From Bacillota bacterium (GTDB lineage: Bacteria > Bacillota > SHA-98 > UBA4971): 64,000 nt of DNA. The stretch spans positions 62,001 to 126,000 of the forward strand of contig JASEJE010000001.1 in NCBI GenBank assembly GCA_030024085.1. Reading direction: 5' to 3'. Of this stretch, positions 7,880 to 17,676 are shown in pieces. The notes beneath the pieces are model-generated. The model searched no databases and was not told where the DNA came from. It worked only from the letters and a program-made list of their open reading frames with translations. Both the position numbers and the translations under genes were made by a program. The first letter of the stretch is position 1; each line of letters starts with the position of its first letter.

Positions 7880-8664
7880 GCCTCCTTTCCCAGGTAAGCC
7901 TCGATGACGCGGGGATTGGACGAGATCTGGAGAGGTGGTCCTTGAGCTATCTTGACGCCGAAGTCCAGGACGGCGATTTCGTCACACAGGCTCATTACCA
8001 CGCCCATGTTGTGCTCGACTATCATCACTGTCACCCCGCCATCCCTCACACGCTGCACGAGCCCCACGAGATCCTCGGACTCGCCGAACGTGAGCCCCGC
8101 ACAGGGCTCGTCGAGGAGCAGTAGACGTGGGTCAAGGGCAAGAGCCCTCGCCACTTCCATACGCCGCTGCAGTCCGATGGGGAGCTTGCCAGCGAGGGTG
8201 CCGGCGGCGTGGTCGAGCCCTACCAGCTTCAGGAGGTCCATGGCCTTATCCCTGACGCTCTGCCGATTGTACGTACCCACGAGGCCGGAGAGCGTCCCGT
8301 ACACGCGATGACCGCACCCCACGAGCACGTTATCCAGCACCGTCATGCGCGGGAAGGAGCGAACGATCTGAAACGTACGAGCGATGCCCATCCTTGCGGT
8401 ACGCGCAGAGCCGAGACGGGTGATGTCCCTGCTCTGAAAGAAAACCGAACCGCCCGTCGGAGGATAGACCCCACAGACGATGTTGAAGAGCGTAGTCTTG
8501 CCCGCGCCGTTGGGGCCCACTATCCCGAACACCTGGCCTTGCCTCACGGACAGGGTGACATCCTGCAGCGCGCGCACCCCGTGGAATTGTTTGCTGACGC
8601 GGCGCATCTCGAGAAGAACCGCGCGGTGGCCTCTATCGAGATCGATCTCTACGTCGTGACCCAT
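7876..8664 (-). CDS. livG: LivG, branched-chain amino acid ABC transporter ATPase (system 1)
   Basis: 262 residues from the ATG at 8664. That start lies one base past the LivM stop and has a GAGGGGTGG site; the longer frame to 8754 runs through livM and is rejected. Walker A GPNGAGKTT, the LivG-specific ARTFQIVRSFPRMTVLDNVLVG block, Walker B LLLLDEPCAGL and VMIVEHNM with the H-loop His identify LivG. The signature motif reads LPIGLQRRMEVARAL, a degenerate LSGGQ of the kind seen in LivG proteins. Confidence 0.92.
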   Translation of the reverse strand: MGHDVEIDLDRGHRAVLLEMRRVSKQFHGVRALQDVTLSVRQGQVFGIVGPNGAGKTTLFNIVCGVYPPTGGSVFFQSRDITRLGSARTARMGIARTFQIVRSFPRMTVLDNVLVGCGHRVYGTLSGLVGTYNRQSVRDKAMDLLKLVGLDHAAGTLAGKLPIGLQRRMEVARALALDPRLLLLDEPCAGLTFGESEDLVGLVQRVRDGGVTVMIVEHNMGVVMSLCDEIAVLDFGVKIAQGPPLQISSNPRVIEAYLGKEA

Positions 8665-8665
8665 G

Positions 8666-9580
8666 CTAAACACCACCCCTCTCGTCGGCCCTGCCAGGTA
8701 GCCTTCTAGCCGCGAAGAGCGAGCGTATCCGCTCCCAGATGACGCTTCCGTCACCGATGAGCCCCTGCGGCATGAAGCGCATCATGAGAAGCAGCATGGC
8801 GCCGTACATGAGGTTGCGGTAGTCCACCAGCGGGCGGAACACCTCCGGCGCGAGCCCGAGGACGCATGATCCCAGGATAGCCCCGCGCAGGGTGCCGAGA
8901 CCGCCGAACACCGCCATCGATATGATGCTGATCGACATCGGGAACCCGAAGTCCTGGGGACTTATGAACGACATGAAGTGGGCGTAGAGTGAACCTGCCG
9001 CCCCGGCGTACGCCGTGCCTATCATGAAGGCGACTATCTTGAACCGGGGGCTGTCCACCCCGAGAGATTCGGCCGCCGCCTCGTCCTGGCCCACCGCCCT
9101 GAGAGCAAGCCCCAGCCACGACCTGACCAGGCGCCTGTCGAACCAGATGCCCAGCGCCACGCATGCGGCGACGACTGGAAGGTACTCCGGCTTGGTCAGC
9201 ATGTGGCCGAAGAACGAAGGATATCTGATGCCGCCGATGCCGAGAGCGCCGCCAAAGAACGACGAGTACTTGAACACCGAGACAACCACGAAGTTGATGC
9301 CGATAGTGGTAATGGCAAGCGAGTCTTCCCGCAGCCTGGTACTCACTGCGCCCAGTACGGCTCCCACGAGGGCGGTTGCGATGATCGCCACCGGAAGGGC
9401 CGCCCAGAACGGAAACCCATGTCTCACAGATAGAATGGCCGAGGCATAGGCGCCTACTCCGAAGAATGCGGCATGCCCGAGGGAGACCTGTCCCGTGTAC
9501 CCGGTGATTATGTTGAGGCCCATCGTGAGGATGATATATATGCCTATGGTGATTGCGATCGTAACCTGATAGAGTCCCAT
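8666..9580 (-). CDS. livM: LivM, branched-chain amino acid permease (system 1)
   Basis: A 304-residue multi-spanning permease. It opens with the LivM pattern NIITGYTGQVSLGHAAFFGVGAYASAIL, contains the cytoplasmic EAA-like coupling loop around GLALRAVGQDEAAAESLGVD, and then SMAVFGGLGTLRGAILGS. It pairs with LivH to form the membrane pore. Six bases separate it from livH upstream, and it abuts livG. Confidence 0.93.
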   Translation of the reverse strand: MGLYQVTIAITIGIYIILTMGLNIITGYTGQVSLGHAAFFGVGAYASAILSVRHGFPFWAALPVAIIATALVGAVLGAVSTRLREDSLAITTIGINFVVVSVFKYSSFFGGALGIGGIRYPSFFGHMLTKPEYLPVVAACVALGIWFDRRLVRSWLGLALRAVGQDEAAAESLGVDSPRFKIVAFMIGTAYAGAAGSLYAHFMSFISPQDFGFPMSISIISMAVFGGLGTLRGAILGSCVLGLAPEVFRPLVDYRNLMYGAMLLLMMRFMPQGLIGDGSVIWERIRSLFAARRLPGRADERGGV

Positions 9581-9586
9581 CGCGTC

Positions 9587-10447
9587 TCACCTCCGCCCGA
9601 ACAGCCCGTATGGTCTGAGAAGCAGGACCAGGATCAGGGCCACGAATGCTATGGAGTCGCGGGGCAGGAAGAGTCCCACGGGAGATATGACAAGAAACGC
9701 CTCGATGATGCCGATGAGCAGCGCTGCGATGACCGTTCCCCAGACGTTGCCGAGGCCGCCGAGGACGGCGATTGCCATGGCCTTGTACGCCGGGACGCTA
9801 CCCATGGTGGGGTATACGGAATTGTAATAGAATCCCACGAGAACCCCTGCAGCGCCCGCTATCGCGGAGCCGAGAAGGAAGTTCATTGCAACGGCGCGGT
9901 CCACGTTCACCCCGAACGCAGCCGCCGTTTCGAAATCCTGCTCGGTGGCCTTCCACGCAAGGCCCAATCTCGTATGGTTGATGACGAACCATGCAAGAAC
10001 CAGCAAGATGACCGCACTTGACAGCACGACCAGCTGGTTCCCGGTGACAACGGACGTGGTAACCTCGTCCAGCCCGAACGGCACCCGGACCGGCAGGGGC
10101 AGTACGTAAGGCCCGGCCGCCAGCCTGAACAGGTCTTCCATGAGGGTGAACATGCCAATAGACGCTATGAGGGGCACGATCCGCGACGAGCCCAGAAGCG
10201 GCCGGTAGAGCCACCTTTGCATCAGCACTCCAACGAGGCCGCAAACAAGCATGGCGAGCAGCGTGACGACCACCAGATTGGGCGAAAGCCGCAGTGCTAC
10301 AACTCCAATGTACGCTCCCAGGGCGAAGACCCCGGCATGCGAGATGTGGAGGATTCGCAGGACGCCGTACACCATCGTCAAGCCGAGAGTTACGAGGGCG
10401 TAGATGCCGCCCATGGTTACGCCGTTGACCAGCTGTTGCCAGAACAA
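9587..10447 (-). CDS. livH: LivH, branched-chain amino acid permease (system 1)
   Basis: A 286-residue permease starting MFWQQLVNGVTMGGIYALVTLGLTMVYGVLRILHISHAGVFALGAYIG, a textbook LivH N-terminus. The coupling loop is GLAWKATEQDFETAAAFGVNVD, followed by MAIAVLGGLGNVWGTVIAALLIG. It forms the heterodimeric pore with LivM. Confidence 0.93.
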   Translation of the reverse strand: MFWQQLVNGVTMGGIYALVTLGLTMVYGVLRILHISHAGVFALGAYIGVVALRLSPNLVVVTLLAMLVCGLVGVLMQRWLYRPLLGSSRIVPLIASIGMFTLMEDLFRLAAGPYVLPLPVRVPFGLDEVTTSVVTGNQLVVLSSAVILLVLAWFVINHTRLGLAWKATEQDFETAAAFGVNVDRAVAMNFLLGSAIAGAAGVLVGFYYNSVYPTMGSVPAYKAMAIAVLGGLGNVWGTVIAALLIGIIEAFLVISPVGLFLPRDSIAFVALILVLLLRPYGLFGRR

Positions 10448-10568
10448 TCCCCATCACTCCTGCTCTGCGGAGGCGATGCCCGCCGGACCCGCAGGTGGGG
10501 TCAGCACAGGCCAGGCGGGCTTCGCCCATTTCTCCACGATCACGAAGTCCTGGACAACTGCATCGCAC

Positions 10569-11732
10569 TCACTTTTCTGGCGGCGTTATGATTGCGGGAT
10601 CGCCGACCTCCGCGAAGTAGCGGAAGCGCCCATCCTTTACGATCTGCACCTGAATCGGCTTGGTGGATTCGCCCAGCTTGTTGAATCTTCGGATCACGCC
10701 CGTCGCTCCCTGGAGGTCCTTCGTTGCTGCGATTGCGTCACGGATTGCCCTGGGATCGGTCGAGCCGGCCCTGCGCAGCGCGTCGGCGATGACGAGCAAA
10801 GCGTCGAAGTTGGACGCTCCGACCATGTCAGGTTCCATTTTGTACAGTCTTCTGTAGTCCTCGATGAATGCCTTCGCAACGGGCCTTGTGTCGTCCCGGT
10901 TCAGGTTTGTTACGATTATCACGCCTTCGGAGGCCTTTCCAGCTATCTCGATGAACTTCGGAGAGTCAAACCCCTCTTCTCCCAGAATCTGTGCTTTCAG
11001 CCCCAGATCCTTCGCCTGTTTGCAGAACTGGGCAGCTTCATTGTAGTATCCGCTGGTGAAGACCACGTCCGGGTTGAGTTGCTTCAGTTTCGTGATGTAC
11101 GGTGTGAAGTCCTGCTCACCCAGGGGATAAAGGCTTTCCCACAGGATCTTGAAACCGAGCTCGCCGGCTCGCTTCCGGAAGCCCTCAGCCAGAGCTCGGC
11201 CGAAGTCGTTGTCCATGGTCATCTGGCACGCGGTCTTCGCCTTTAGCACGTTGCCGGCCACTTCCCCTGCCGCAGCGCCCTCGATGGGCCCCAGCATCCC
11301 ACATCGGAACACGAAGTCGCCCGCGCGGGTGATGTCAGGGTGAACAGCGAACCCTGCCACCATCGGGATCCCGGCCTGCTGGTAAATGGGCGCGACCGCC
11401 CTCATGGGAGCACTGTACGACCCACCGACCACGGCCACGACCTTGTCCTGCTCAATGAGCTTGTAAGCAACTGCAACAGCCTCTTTGGCGTCGGCCCTGT
11501 CGTCGTACACGACGAGCTGGATCGGGCGACCGTTGATGCCGCCCGCATCGTTTACCTGCTTTACAGCAAGCTCAACCGACTGCCTGACGCTGAGGCCATC
11601 GGCGGCGGCAAACCCTGTGAGCGGCGCATGCAGCCCGACCTTGATCGGCTCTGCGCCCAGCGCGGTAGTCCCGAGAAGGCCTACCAGCAAGATTACAGCA
11701 ACCAGTGGAACCCACCGACCTGAACTTCTCAT
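10569..11732 (-). CDS. livK: LivK/LivJ-type substrate-binding protein (system 1)
   Basis: 387 residues. A signal peptide (basic start, then VPLVAVILLVGLLGTTALGA) precedes a periplasmic-binding fold: IKVGLHAPLTGFAAADGLSVRQSVELAVKQVNDAGGINGRPIQLVVYDD. It is the extracellular receptor for a branched-chain or related amino acid (or amide), encoded first in the operon. The usual lipobox Cys is not obvious, so the mode of anchoring is unclear. The actual ligand cannot be read from sequence. Confidence 0.88.
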   Translation of the reverse strand: MRSSGRWVPLVAVILLVGLLGTTALGAEPIKVGLHAPLTGFAAADGLSVRQSVELAVKQVNDAGGINGRPIQLVVYDDRADAKEAVAVAYKLIEQDKVVAVVGGSYSAPMRAVAPIYQQAGIPMVAGFAVHPDITRAGDFVFRCGMLGPIEGAAAGEVAGNVLKAKTACQMTMDNDFGRALAEGFRKRAGELGFKILWESLYPLGEQDFTPYITKLKQLNPDVVFTSGYYNEAAQFCKQAKDLGLKAQILGEEGFDSPKFIEIAGKASEGVIIVTNLNRDDTRPVAKAFIEDYRRLYKMEPDMVGASNFDALLVIADALRRAGSTDPRAIRDAIAATKDLQGATGVIRRFNKLGESTKPIQVQIVKDGRFRYFAEVGDPAIITPPEK

Positions 11733-11898
11733 CCTTCTGCACCTCCGTGTTCATGTCCAGCGGTATGGTAGACCTATGGCGTCCTCAACCCACGACGGCC
11801 CATCGCTATGATCCCGCTGTGGGAATTTCATGGTACCCACGCGCTTGGCCGCGTTGCGGGACCTTGAGCCGGCCCGGCCCGGCCCGCTCCACCTCAGT

Positions 11899-12924
11899 TC
11901 ATGACACGTCACCTCCCCTCCGAACTCCACCCCCTTCGTGTGGTACCCGCCGGGGCCCCCGCCTTCCGCGGATTCGGGACTCCGCAGGCGGGGTCTGCAG
12001 GATGAACACGCCGGCCAGCACGAGGGTCGCCCCCACGAGCTGCCAGGGCGCGAGCCTTTCGCCCAGTATGGCGTAGGCCAGGATAGCGGTGGCGGCGGGC
12101 TCCGCCATGCAGACTATCCCGGCGTGGCTTGCCTCGATGTAATTCAGGGACCGCACGTACAGAGCATAGGCCGCGAGCGTGGGACCCCATGCGAGGCCGA
12201 GGATGAGTAGCCACGCCTGCAGGGGCAGCGCGGTCACAGACCCAAGCCGTCCTCCGGCGAAAATGAGGAGAAAGAGGCTACCGAATCCAAAGGCATACAG
12301 CACCGAGGTCCATGACGAATACTTCTTCAGCGCCTGTTTGCTGAGAAGCGTATAGGAGGCGTAGGTGACCGCCGCTCCCAGGCCAAAGAGGGTGCCGGCC
12401 GGGTTCAGAGCGAGGAGCCTGGAGTCGTAGCCGCCAGCCACCAGGAAGCACCCGGCGAATGTCACGACAAGCGCTATCACTTTCGCCCTCGTAAGGCGTT
12501 CCGCGAAAAACGCTGCCGCACCAAGCGTCACGTATACAGGAGACGTGTACAGGAGGATGACTGCCGTGGTGGCCGTCGTGCGCCTCAGCGATTCGAAATA
12601 CGCCGTGTAGTTGAGGGCCACGCCCACAAGGCCGAACACGGCGAAGAACCAAAGGTCCTCCCGGCCTACGTGCAGCTTGCTCCGGTCACGCACCGCGAGG
12701 AGCGCGATGAGCGTAACAAAGGCGATGGACCCGCGCAAGCTCACCAGCACCACAGGGTCCACGTCGTACCTGTAGATGAACTTCGCGAATATCCCGAGGG
12801 TGCCCCAGATGACTGCAGCTGCGAAGGCCATGGCATACCCAAGGGCCGCGCAGGAAAGCCTGAGGCTGCGCGCTGCTATGAGTGTGCCGTCTTGCGTCGT
12901 CCTGGTCTCCATATCATCCTGCAT
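11899..12924 (-). CDS. EamA/DMT-family transporter
   Basis: 341 residues with ten predicted membrane segments in two EamA repeats: the first starts AAVIWGTLGIFAKFIYR, the second NPAGTLFGLGAAVTYASYTLLSKQAL. EamA proteins export or import small metabolites such as amino acids; the substrate is unknown. The C-terminal 30 residues are hydrophilic and Arg/Gly-rich beyond the last helix. It lies upstream of livK on the same strand with a 166-base gap, so it is perhaps a separate unit. Confidence 0.85.
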   Translation of the reverse strand: MQDDMETRTTQDGTLIAARSLRLSCAALGYAMAFAAAVIWGTLGIFAKFIYRYDVDPVVLVSLRGSIAFVTLIALLAVRDRSKLHVGREDLWFFAVFGLVGVALNYTAYFESLRRTTATTAVILLYTSPVYVTLGAAAFFAERLTRAKVIALVVTFAGCFLVAGGYDSRLLALNPAGTLFGLGAAVTYASYTLLSKQALKKYSSWTSVLYAFGFGSLFLLIFAGGRLGSVTALPLQAWLLILGLAWGPTLAAYALYVRSLNYIEASHAGIVCMAEPAATAILAYAILGERLAPWQLVGATLVLAGVFILQTPPAESRIRGRRGPRRVPHEGGGVRRGGDVS

Positions 12925-13027
12925 GCCAGAGGGGCCATCCTTCTGCGCTCAGTGGTTCGTAGGGCACTGTCGCTATTGTTCAGGGATATAGATGTTCGTC
13001 AGCCGACCGCGAAACCCTGCAGAGCAG

Positions 13028-16000
13028 TCACGTCCTTTGCATCTCTGCCGGAGTGCCCCATGACGACAGATCCTCGATATGGGAAAGAACCAGGATCTGG
13101 CGGCTGCCGGCCATCCGCTTCAGGCTCGCGCCGAGGTTGACGAGCCTTGCGCTGTCACAGCTTGCAAAGGGGTCGTCGAAGATGAACGGAAGACGCCAGT
13201 CATCTGCGAGAAGGTCGGCGATGGCGAGCCTCAGCGCAATGTACAGCTGATCCTGGGCGCCCTTGCTGAGCTGGGAAGGGTCGCACGGAATGCCGCCGTC
13301 GTCGATGCGGATCGCGAAGTCATCCTCGATCACCACCGCGCGCCCCTGCACGCCGGTTATCCGCGCAAAGTGCTCGGTAGCCGCACCCTGAAGTCGGCCC
13401 CGGTGCGACTTCTGGAAGTCAGTGATGGCCCCTTCAAGCTCCACGCAGGCAAGCGTGAGAGCGTCAGCCAGAAGCTCCACCTCTTCACGCTGGCGCTTGA
13501 GCGCCGCGAGTTCGACCTCGGCCTGGGCGATGTTCACCGGGGTCTGCCCTTCCAGGCGCCCTTGCTGCGTTGCCAGGTCTCCCCTCTCGTTCTCGAGTGC
13601 AGCGACCCGGTTGCCGAGCCGCTCGACCTCGTCGTTCAGCGACCTCCACTTCGTTTCGAGACTCTCCACGTTGTCGGCCTCGCCAACCTCGGGCAGCCCC
13701 GGGTTCTGGGTCACCAGCTGTTTCCAGGCCGACAACGCCTCAGCCGCACTGTTGTCCTGGTTCGTTTTCTTCTCGCGAAGATCATCGATGGACGAGACGC
13801 CGTGCTGGCTGAGGAGGGTAGCGAGGGATGCTCGCATGCGCTCCAGCTTCTCGATGCGCCCGCGCCTCTCGGACCATCTTCGGCGTGCCTCGAGGGGATC
13901 GCCGTTCGATGCCTTCAGGACGGTCTCAAGCAGGCGCGTGGCGGCCGTGTCCTTGGCCTCAAACTCCCTCTGACGCGTCTTCAGGGTGTCGATTTGGCCT
14001 GTCCCGACTTCTATGGTAGCATGCGCGGCCTGAATGGCCCGCGCGATCTTCTCGTAGCCTGCGGCTTCGGTGGTTGCCCTCTCCCACCACGACGCATCGC
14101 ACTTCTCGAGAGAAGCGACGAGGTCCCCGATGGTCGTCGCATCTTCAGGCGATGAAGCCACGGAAACGAAGCCGGCGCTCTCTCTCCACACGTCGTCTAC
14201 GCCGGGCGCATCCGGCGAGACACCGGCAGCCGCCTCAGGCTCGCACCCGAAAGACTCGTGTGCGAAATCCTCCACGAAGGTCTTGAGGCGGTTGCGTTTT
14301 TCCTGGACGCCCTTCCACTCGGAGACCGCAGCCTCGACATCGCCGAAGCGCCCCGTGAACCTCTCCGTGACCTTGATGAACGTTTCGCGCTCCTCGCGCG
14401 CGCGTTGGAAAGCCTCCCGCGCCTGTTTCCTCGCTTCCTCTGTCGGGAGGAGCGCCATCTTTTCGGCAAGCGCCCGTGCCTCTTCGTCGCGCTGCTCGGC
14501 CCTTGCGAACATGGCTCCGAGCGCGGCCTCGTCGTCAGACGCGACGCCTGCGGAGCCGAGAGCCTCGCGCAGGGACGCGAGCTCCTGCAGGCAGGTGCCA
14601 AGCTCGCTTTCGAGCCTCCGTACCTCGACCTTCGTGGAGCCGACCCTGCGGGCATGAAGCGCGCCCGAAGCCACGTACCCCGCCAGCCCGAGGAGGACGG
14701 ATGCGGCAAGGGACACCCACACGCCCTGCGCCCCGGCCGCCGCCTGCCCCCGCCCCCATGCCAGCCATGCGATGATGCCTGCCACGAGTGCGGACGCGAC
14801 GGCGGCCATGGCACGCGCGCCCTGGGGCGTAACCAGCAGTCGCCTGCGCTCGGCAAGGGCAGCCTCGATGTCTCGCTTCCTGCGGAGCGCATCCAGCTTT
14901 CGTCGTATCGTATCGGCCGATCCCGGGCCAAGGGCGGCGATATCGGCATAGCGCCTTTCGAAGTCCTGCCGGTCCCGGTCAAATGCCTCGATTCGGCCGT
15001 CCATGGCTTCGAGCTCGTGACGGGCCCTGTCGAGGTCGCGCTCGAGCTCGGCGAGCCTGGCCGAATATGATTCGACAAGCCGCAGTTCGCCAGGGGTGGC
15101 CTCCGCGAAAACGCGGAACCTCTCCAAAATCTCCGTCTCACACGCGGCGAGCTCGCTTCGCCTGGCTACGAAATCGCGCCAGCGCTGCACCAGCTCGGCC
15201 GCGCTGCGCCGCATTCTACGCACGGCAGCCTCAGGCCCAGGCTCCAGATCGCCCCAGCTACGAAGGGTGCGCAGCTCCTTCGTGAGCCGCTCCACTTCAG
15301 CCTCTTTGCTCTTGACGGCATTCTCGGCGTCCAGGATCCCCCGGGCCACCTCGGCCAGCTTCTCCCTGATGGATACGAGCTCATCCAGCCTGGACTCGAT
15401 GTCGCCAGGTGCGCCTTCGAACTCGGGATAGGTCTCCTGAATCTTCTCTGCCTCCAGGTCAATCTGGGCGGCGAGGCGGCGGGATTCGTCCAGGGCGGAT
15501 GCGAGGCTGGACTGCTCCTGCAGTGCCTGACGGTACTCTGCACGGAGCCGCCTCCACTCGGACCAGGCGTTCAGGATGGACTCTTTCGATTTGAGGACCT
15601 TCCTGGCCTCGCCGAGCTCGCGCTCGACATCGGCAAGTCTCTTGAGGATCGCCTGGAGCGAGTCTACGGTATGGCGGGCGGAATCGACCTGCGACTGCAG
15701 GGCCTCTATGCGTGAGCTGACCTCCTCGAGCCTCCGGTCGTTCGTCTGGTTGCGGGTGGTCACGCCCCTGTCCCTGGTCCCCTTGGTCTGGGCCGAAAGC
15801 TCCCCTATGAGAGAACCAAGCGCCTGGGCGAAACCTGCTCCCGCGCCTGACAGGAGTTCCTGGACGTTCCTATCCAGCTGTTTTGCTTCGGGAACGGGCT
15901 GCTTTACGCAGAAGGTGGATTCGAAGAGGTCGCGCGAGGTCATGCCGAAGATCTCCGCAAGCTTCTTCTCATAGGTTACGTTGGGCTTCCTCGTCGCGCC

Positions 16001-16363
16001 TGGGTTGTGCTCGCCGGCAACGAGGCTCACGTACCTGCCGTTTTCCAGCTTCGCGAGGGAGACCCTGTGCGTGTTGAAATCGCGGCGGATCCTGTATACG
16101 GCCCCGTCCGCCTCGAACTCGACTTCGCCCTCGAAGCGCGCCGGGTTGTCCCAGTTCCTGAACCGGGCCTGTCCGAACGTCGCCGGATCGGTCCTGGCAG
16201 GTAACCCGAATATGGTGGCGAGAAGCCCTGCGACCAGCGAAGACTTACCGTGCTCGTTAGGGGCGACAAGGGTGTTGATGCCGTCCTTGAATCTCACTTC
16301 GACCTTATCCCGGTACGGCCCGAAGCCTGTGAGGGCCAGCCTCCTGAACCGGATGTCCTTCAC
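13028..16363 (-). CDS. YhaN/SbcC-like AAA ATPase with coiled coils and central membrane segment
   Basis: 1111 residues from the GTG at 16363, which overlaps the nuclease stop (GTGA). Walker A is APNEHGKSS at about 34-42. Long coiled coils follow. Two hydrophobic helices in the middle (ASALVAGIIAWLAWGRG and VWVSLAASVLLGLAGYVASG, about 515-560) are flanked by more coiled coil, and the C-terminal lobe has the signature LSKGAQDQ and Walker B PFIFDDPF. This matches YhaN rather than SbcC, which has a zinc hook instead of membrane helices. With the partner nuclease it likely processes DNA ends, possibly at the membrane. About 106 upstream codons of the open frame overlap the nuclease gene and are not coding. 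Confidence 0.85.
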   Translation of the reverse strand: MKDIRFRRLALTGFGPYRDKVEVRFKDGINTLVAPNEHGKSSLVAGLLATIFGLPARTDPATFGQARFRNWDNPARFEGEVEFEADGAVYRIRRDFNTHRVSLAKLENGRYVSLVAGEHNPGATRKPNVTYEKKLAEIFGMTSRDLFESTFCVKQPVPEAKQLDRNVQELLSGAGAGFAQALGSLIGELSAQTKGTRDRGVTTRNQTNDRRLEEVSSRIEALQSQVDSARHTVDSLQAILKRLADVERELGEARKVLKSKESILNAWSEWRRLRAEYRQALQEQSSLASALDESRRLAAQIDLEAEKIQETYPEFEGAPGDIESRLDELVSIREKLAEVARGILDAENAVKSKEAEVERLTKELRTLRSWGDLEPGPEAAVRRMRRSAAELVQRWRDFVARRSELAACETEILERFRVFAEATPGELRLVESYSARLAELERDLDRARHELEAMDGRIEAFDRDRQDFERRYADIAALGPGSADTIRRKLDALRRKRDIEAALAERRRLLVTPQGARAMAAVASALVAGIIAWLAWGRGQAAAGAQGVWVSLAASVLLGLAGYVASGALHARRVGSTKVEVRRLESELGTCLQELASLREALGSAGVASDDEAALGAMFARAEQRDEEARALAEKMALLPTEEARKQAREAFQRAREERETFIKVTERFTGRFGDVEAAVSEWKGVQEKRNRLKTFVEDFAHESFGCEPEAAAGVSPDAPGVDDVWRESAGFVSVASSPEDATTIGDLVASLEKCDASWWERATTEAAGYEKIARAIQAAHATIEVGTGQIDTLKTRQREFEAKDTAATRLLETVLKASNGDPLEARRRWSERRGRIEKLERMRASLATLLSQHGVSSIDDLREKKTNQDNSAAEALSAWKQLVTQNPGLPEVGEADNVESLETKWRSLNDEVERLGNRVAALENERGDLATQQGRLEGQTPVNIAQAEVELAALKRQREEVELLADALTLACVELEGAITDFQKSHRGRLQGAATEHFARITGVQGRAVVIEDDFAIRIDDGGIPCDPSQLSKGAQDQLYIALRLAIADLLADDWRLPFIFDDPFASCDSARLVNLGASLKRMAGSRQILVLSHIEDLSSWGTPAEMQRT

Positions 16364-17496
16364 CGCTTGCCACCCCCTCCCTGGAACGCCGCGAGGCCCT
16401 TGCGCATGGCGAGTTCCAGCACCTTCTTCTCGCGCTCGTCTGTCGCCTGCCCGATCCTCTCCATGAGTCGCTTCACGAAACACCCCCTCACTGTGGGTTC
16501 CGAAGCGAGCTGCCTCGTGAACTCCTCGCTGAGGAAGGTGGTTCCGTCGACGACTTCGGCGTGGAAGAACTCGCCTTGCAGCGAGGCGGCGAGGGCGCCC
16601 ACATCCATGGCGAACGGCGGCGCGCCCTTCAGCGTGATCCTGATGAGAGCGCCGGCGTCGGCGCCGGCAGTGCGGCGACACGCGTCCACCAGCGCGTCGT
16701 GGGACGGCGCCGCGGACACATCGATCTCCGCCGAGACATGCCTTCGCACCGGGACAGGCGCGGCCTTTACGGCCACGCCTGTCCCGTCGAACTCGACCAC
16801 GGTGAACTCGCCTGTGCCAGGGTCATCGAATCCCTTCGCCTCCACCATGCCGGGATAAACCGCAATACTCCTGCCGACCCTGGACTCGGTGTGCCTGTGG
16901 ATGTGCCCGAGGGCGACATAGTGGTACCCGGCTGCGGCAAGCGCCTGCGACGCTATGGGGAGGCTTCTGTCGCCGGCGTCCCAGTCGAGGGAGCCGTGGA
17001 AGACCCCAATGTGTATGCCGGCATCGCCCGCACGCGGGAGGCTTCCCAGCTCCTCGGTGCGCGTAAGCCCTCCTGTGTAGGCCAGGGAATACACGAAGAC
17101 GCGCGTGCCGTCGAGGTCGCGCGAGACGACCAGCTCCGGCATGGGATTTCGCACGAGTACGCCCGGCCACGAGTCACCCCGCTGCCTGTATACGGAGTCA
17201 TGATACGTGATCTCGTCGTGGTTGCCGGGGACGGTCACCAGGAACACGCCTGCCCGCACCAGTCGCGCCAGCTGCCGCACGGCTTCCTCGGTCACGGCAG
17301 GGTCCGGCCTGTGGGACTCGAAGAGGTCGCCTGCTATGATGACCATGTTGATGCATCCATCCGGGGAAAGCGCGAAATCAACCGCTTTCCTGAGGAGCAG
17401 GTTCCGTTCCTGTCGGCGGACCTCGGCCCTGTCCCCGGGAAGGTCACACGGGGACCAGCCGAGGTGAAGGTCTGCAAGGTGCAGACACCGGAGCAC
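16360..17496 (-). CDS. YhaO/SbcD-like metallophosphoesterase nuclease
   Basis: 378 residues. Calcineurin-like metal-binding motifs appear in order: LHLADLHLGW (Asp, His), IIAGDLFES (Asp), TVPGNHDE (Asn, His) and YVALGHIHRH (two His). This is the Mre11/SbcD/YhaO exonuclease layout. The last bases overlap the ATPase gene by four, so the two form a coupled pair equivalent to B. subtilis yhaO-yhaN. Role inferred: DNA double-strand-end processing. Confidence 0.88.
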   Translation of the reverse strand: MLRCLHLADLHLGWSPCDLPGDRAEVRRQERNLLLRKAVDFALSPDGCINMVIIAGDLFESHRPDPAVTEEAVRQLARLVRAGVFLVTVPGNHDEITYHDSVYRQRGDSWPGVLVRNPMPELVVSRDLDGTRVFVYSLAYTGGLTRTEELGSLPRAGDAGIHIGVFHGSLDWDAGDRSLPIASQALAAAGYHYVALGHIHRHTESRVGRSIAVYPGMVEAKGFDDPGTGEFTVVEFDGTGVAVKAAPVPVRRHVSAEIDVSAAPSHDALVDACRRTAGADAGALIRITLKGAPPFAMDVGALAASLQGEFFHAEVVDGTTFLSEEFTRQLASEPTVRGCFVKRLMERIGQATDEREKKVLELAMRKGLAAFQGGGGKR

Positions 17497-17584
17497 GGCC
17501 CATCACCTCGCCGGAACAATGTCCATCCAAACAATACCACAGTTCTTCAGGGATTGGAAGGGTTCACAGGATGATGCAGGACGC

Positions 17585-17676
17585 TGCGAGCGCGCCGTCC
17601 CCGGAGTGCAACACCGGCAACCCTGGAGATCCCCTGCACGCTGAAAAGCAGCGCGGATTTCTGGCGATCTACTCAG
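17585..17676 (-). repeat. Foldback element, right half only (copy D)
   Basis: Matches the right half of the element at 22350-22562: GCGCGCCGTCCCCGGAG, then the CAACACCGGCAACCCTGGA block, GCTGAAAAGCAGCGCG and the end CTGGCGATCTACTCAG. The left half is absent. The terminal repeat contains the stop codon of the AlkP-like gene (17669-17671). Confidence 0.85.

Noticed and set aside
13079-14155. Plus-strand open frame of 358 codons opposite the YhaN-like ATPase
   Set aside because: Antisense to the C-terminal ATPase motifs; no independent start signals or family match.
16364-16681. N-terminal extension of the YhaN-like open frame
   Set aside because: Arg-rich sequence overlapping the nuclease gene; the GTG overlapping its stop codon gives the normal family N-terminus.
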